From NCBI RefSeq assembly GCF_052324685.1, contig NC_135225.1:8294915-8358914 (forward strand): 64,000 bases of DNA. Direction: 5' to 3'. The notes beneath the pieces were generated by a model. The model was not told the DNA's origin. It ran no database searches and saw only the letters and a list, made by a program, of their open reading frames with translations. Source of the DNA: Brachyhypopomus gauderio. Taxonomy: Eukaryota; Chordata; Actinopteri; Gymnotiformes; Hypopomidae. Positions within the stretch are counted from its first letter, which is position 1, and every line of letters starts with the position of its first letter. The translations under genes and the position numbers were made by a program. This document shows, piece by piece, positions 60,968 to 64,000 of this stretch.

Positions 60968-61043
<76 letters not shown>
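60968..61043 (+). repeat. (CA)n microsatellite
   Basis: About 76 bases of CA. Confidence 0.97.
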
Positions 61044-61047
<4 letters not shown>

Positions 61048-61099
61048 TATTCACATGCAGACACAAACACATTCACACCCGCCCAAGCTGGACTGAAAC

Positions 61100-63090
61100 T
61101 AAGACAGTAATGGTTGTGGTTTTGGAAGTGGGCTCCATGTGTGACAGGCCTCCATTCATCACACTGTTTTTCCTTTTCATTTCGACTCTCCTGGACAGCG
61201 CTGCAGAGCGATCTCAAGAAGCTTCAGTCATGCTTATTGAGAGGAAGGTTTGAGAGTAGACAAATAGAAACCCAACCAGCGGAAAAGTCCAACACTAGAC
61301 AAAGGGGTTTTGGCACAGACCAGCTCTCATAAAATCCTGTAGGAAAAAGGAGGCGTCCTATTAAAGATTGACTCAGCAACTTTCTTTTCCTACATGAAAG
61401 AAAAATGTTTAAATATTTGTATATAGTATGACAGAAATAGCAAGGGTTGCTAAAGCTTAAATTTAAGTGAACTGCGTGTGTGAGAAAGACAAAAGAAAAA
61501 GAGAAAAAGAAAGAGAGAGTGCATTTGCATGCCTGTGCGCAAACATTTAGTTCAGATGTGTATTCAAGTACACATTTACATGTTTATGTGTTTATGTGTG
61601 TTGCAGTAAATAGCTACCACAGATAGTACTATCACATTGTGTACTGTTCACACTTATGCCCTAAAGTTCATGTTGCCCTAAACTGAAAAAATAAGCCTTA
61701 TTTATGCATGTTAACAAACCCAACCAAGACAACAGCAAGACTTTGATTGCTGTTCTTGTTAAGCACTGACAGACAAAACCAGCCTGGTGAGTGTGATGCA
61801 TTCCAAAAGGTCTAGTCATATAAAAAGCATTAAGTACCAAACCTACACTTGGAAAGTACAGTGAAATGCAAGTAGCTCTGCAACTCTTGGCTAATGATAA
61901 ATGCTCCTCTATCAAGACATGATTTCTCTCGTGGTGACTAATTCAATAAACATTCTGTAGTTTGGACACTGCTCCATCAGAGCTGGAAACTGTTTTTCTC
62001 TAATGAGGCATAACTGATTCTTTTCTCATCCCACATTAAACAGTTGTTTAATACCAAACAATTGACAATACATATTGACAGAGATAATGTAAGCACATTT
62101 GTGCATATTAGTCACAACTGCATATGACAACAGTGTCTGCCCTATGACAGACAGCAAGAGGATAAAAAAACTTACAGGAGGTCCATGAACGAAAAAAAGA
62201 ACATGGGGAAGTCAAAATAAAAGCTGTGATGTCGGTCCTCTGTGCAAAATAAAAGTCTGTGATGATGGTCCTCTGTGCTTCTGTGCACATTAATTTCCTT
62301 GTTTGGTTATTCTAGATTTTTGAGACTTTTTTAACATGGTTTAAAATGATATATAACTCATTTTAAACACCATGTAATCTAGAACATGTCACATGTAAAA
62401 CACCTGGGTGTGTGGTTAGGGAAAATACTGGTGTCATCAAAGTAGAGGCCACTGCTGTACCAGACCGGGCTCCACAGGGCAGGGTATTGGCAGGTAAACA
62501 TGACATAATATGATAAAGGCATCACAATATAATTTCAGTATGAGAAAGCACAGGTAGCTGGAAAGTTTATTTAGTTAAAAAGAAACAAGATCTTAGAGAA
62601 ACACAGTACTACTAATGCATTTTATTGGTTTATTGTTATCCTGTTGCTCTTTGTCATCTAAGACAGCATTTTCAGTAAAGAACTATGCTATTGTTTGTTA
62701 TTTTGGATCAGATTTTGTTCAGATAGTTATCAATACACATATCAATAACAATTTAACCAAGTGACTATTTTGACCACATATTCAGTACTATAGGGTTTCC
62801 ACCAAATGGCTCATTCTCTGTTCTCTCTCCTATACCTGTTCCTTAACAAGGTCTAAACAGATCCCAAGAAGTGTACATTTTTACCATGCTATTTTAATTA
62901 TATTCTAATCTCATTACTGCATTAATGATTTGTTGGAAGATGCCAAAAATGCCTACCTTATGCTGTCATGTCCACTCTTTACAGTGCCCAACCTTTCTGC
63001 CTACAGAACCAGACATTTTGCCCAGGTGAGCTGCTGTGATAAACTGTTGGTGGCGATGTGACATAACCCTACTGGGGTTAGGCAATGTCC
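61100..63090. other. Intergenic sequence
   Basis: Two kilobases of AT-rich DNA; I see no gene, transposon end or long repeat in it. Confidence 0.5.
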
Positions 63091-63094
63091 TCTG

Positions 63095-63095
<1 letters not shown>

Positions 63096-63159
<64 letters not shown>
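63096..63159 (+). repeat. (GT)n microsatellite
   Basis: About 64 bases of GT. Confidence 0.97.
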
Positions 63160-63161
<2 letters not shown>

Positions 63162-64000
63162 TGGGTGAGACTACCTTTAAAGCACTATCATTCAGCAGGA
63201 CAGCAGCCGCCGGTGGTGTGAGCATACGTACAGTCTGCTAGATCACTACTAGCAGCCTCACAGTTACATTCACAGCAGCACAGCACATACCAGCAAAACG
63301 GTATGGAGCTCACACTAGGATCACACTAGGATCTAGGAACACACTAGGATCTGCACTATACACTTTACTGAATGAACACATGCTTGTATCCATTTTAGGT
63401 GTGTCCCATGACATAGTTCTAGAGTGCCTGAAAGAAAATAACAAGACAGGCAAGGGGTAAAGGAGTAAATCAACACTAAGTAGTTATTAGACTAAATGCA
63501 GGTCAGTGAAGTAGGTTAGATGCCTGATCATCCCCTTCAGAGAGCATTCAATCAGGTCACACTATTCAGTAGCAGCAAGCAGCCTTTCTATATGGTAAAC
63601 TTGCGTGATGTTCACCTCATGCTTCCGTCATACCATACATATTTTGCTGTCAAACATTTTAGAATGTGTCTAATTACTTTTGTGAGCAGGTTGGTACGGG
63701 GTATTCAAATATACCTTTCTTTTGGATTTAAACTTTGCTGTAAAAACACAAAAGCAAATGCACTAATCTATCCTTGAAATTAAATTTACTGAAAACATAT
63801 AGCTTTTGTCCAAGTGGATAAATTATTTCGTATTTTTTCAAAAATTACAATTTCAATTATTTTAAACAATTAAACAGAATTAAAATAGTTTGGCAACATC
63901 ACCTAGGCCTACTTTAGTAATGTTACACCTTGAACCGAGCCAGTCAGCACTGGTAACACTGATTCATTTTAAAGAGGAGCATGTATGCTGTGATATACAT
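63160..64000. other. Intergenic sequence at the window end
   Basis: No gene recognised. Three short CACACTAGGAT repeats lie at 63311-63352. Confidence 0.5.

Overview
The window is animal nuclear DNA from a ray-finned fish. The genes have introns with GT..AG boundaries, there is a decayed Tc1/mariner transposon, tRNA-derived SINE fragments carrying a Pol III B box, and very many long CA/GT and GA/CT microsatellites, on an AT-rich background. The SINE type resembles ones I associate with otophysan fishes (characins, catfishes and relatives), but I cannot fix the species. Nothing bacterial is present: no operon, phage or CRISPR array.

Four protein-coding genes can be assembled exon by exon, all on the minus strand. 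fuom (20648-22812, six coding exons, 154 aa) is L-fucose mutarotase. echs1 (25480-28150, eight coding exons, 291 aa) is mitochondrial short-chain enoyl-CoA hydratase. lgalsl (33499-36456, five coding exons, 179 aa) is galectin-related protein. sertad2 (45421-46587, one coding exon, 388 aa) is a SERTA-domain transcriptional regulator. All reading frames close across the proposed introns, and protein lengths match the families except for sertad2, which is longer. In human, FUOM and ECHS1 are neighbours on 10q and LGALSL and SERTAD2 are close together on 2p, so the window joins two conserved gene pairs.

Layout: 1-20193 is a gene-poor stretch holding a Tc1 element (15385-16617), a SINE (13452-13700), a possible retropseudogene (19390-19920) and several GC-richer islands in AT-rich DNA that look like candidate conserved non-coding elements. 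20194-28150 holds fuom and echs1. 28151-36456 holds a short spacer with a CTCF-like motif, then lgalsl and its probable long 3' UTR. 36457-42670 is intergenic with a terminal-inverted-repeat element that encloses a SINE. 42671-56421 is the probable sertad2 transcription unit: 3' UTR, coding exon, then a roughly 10 kb 5' intron filled with minisatellites and microsatellites, ending at a candidate non-coding first exon in CpG-rich sequence. 56800-64000 is intergenic with more microsatellites and one island resembling a conserved enhancer.

The genes do not form a pathway: echs1 acts in mitochondrial beta-oxidation and valine catabolism, fuom in fucose salvage, sertad2 in E2F/cell-cycle and lipid-metabolism transcription, and lgalsl has no settled function. 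I found no clearly new biological system. The most checkable oddities are a 26-bp tandem duplication that doubles a splice donor in echs1, a TISU-type start site on lgalsl, an exact 49 x 11-bp minisatellite, and a G-rich minisatellite on the template strand of the sertad2 intron.
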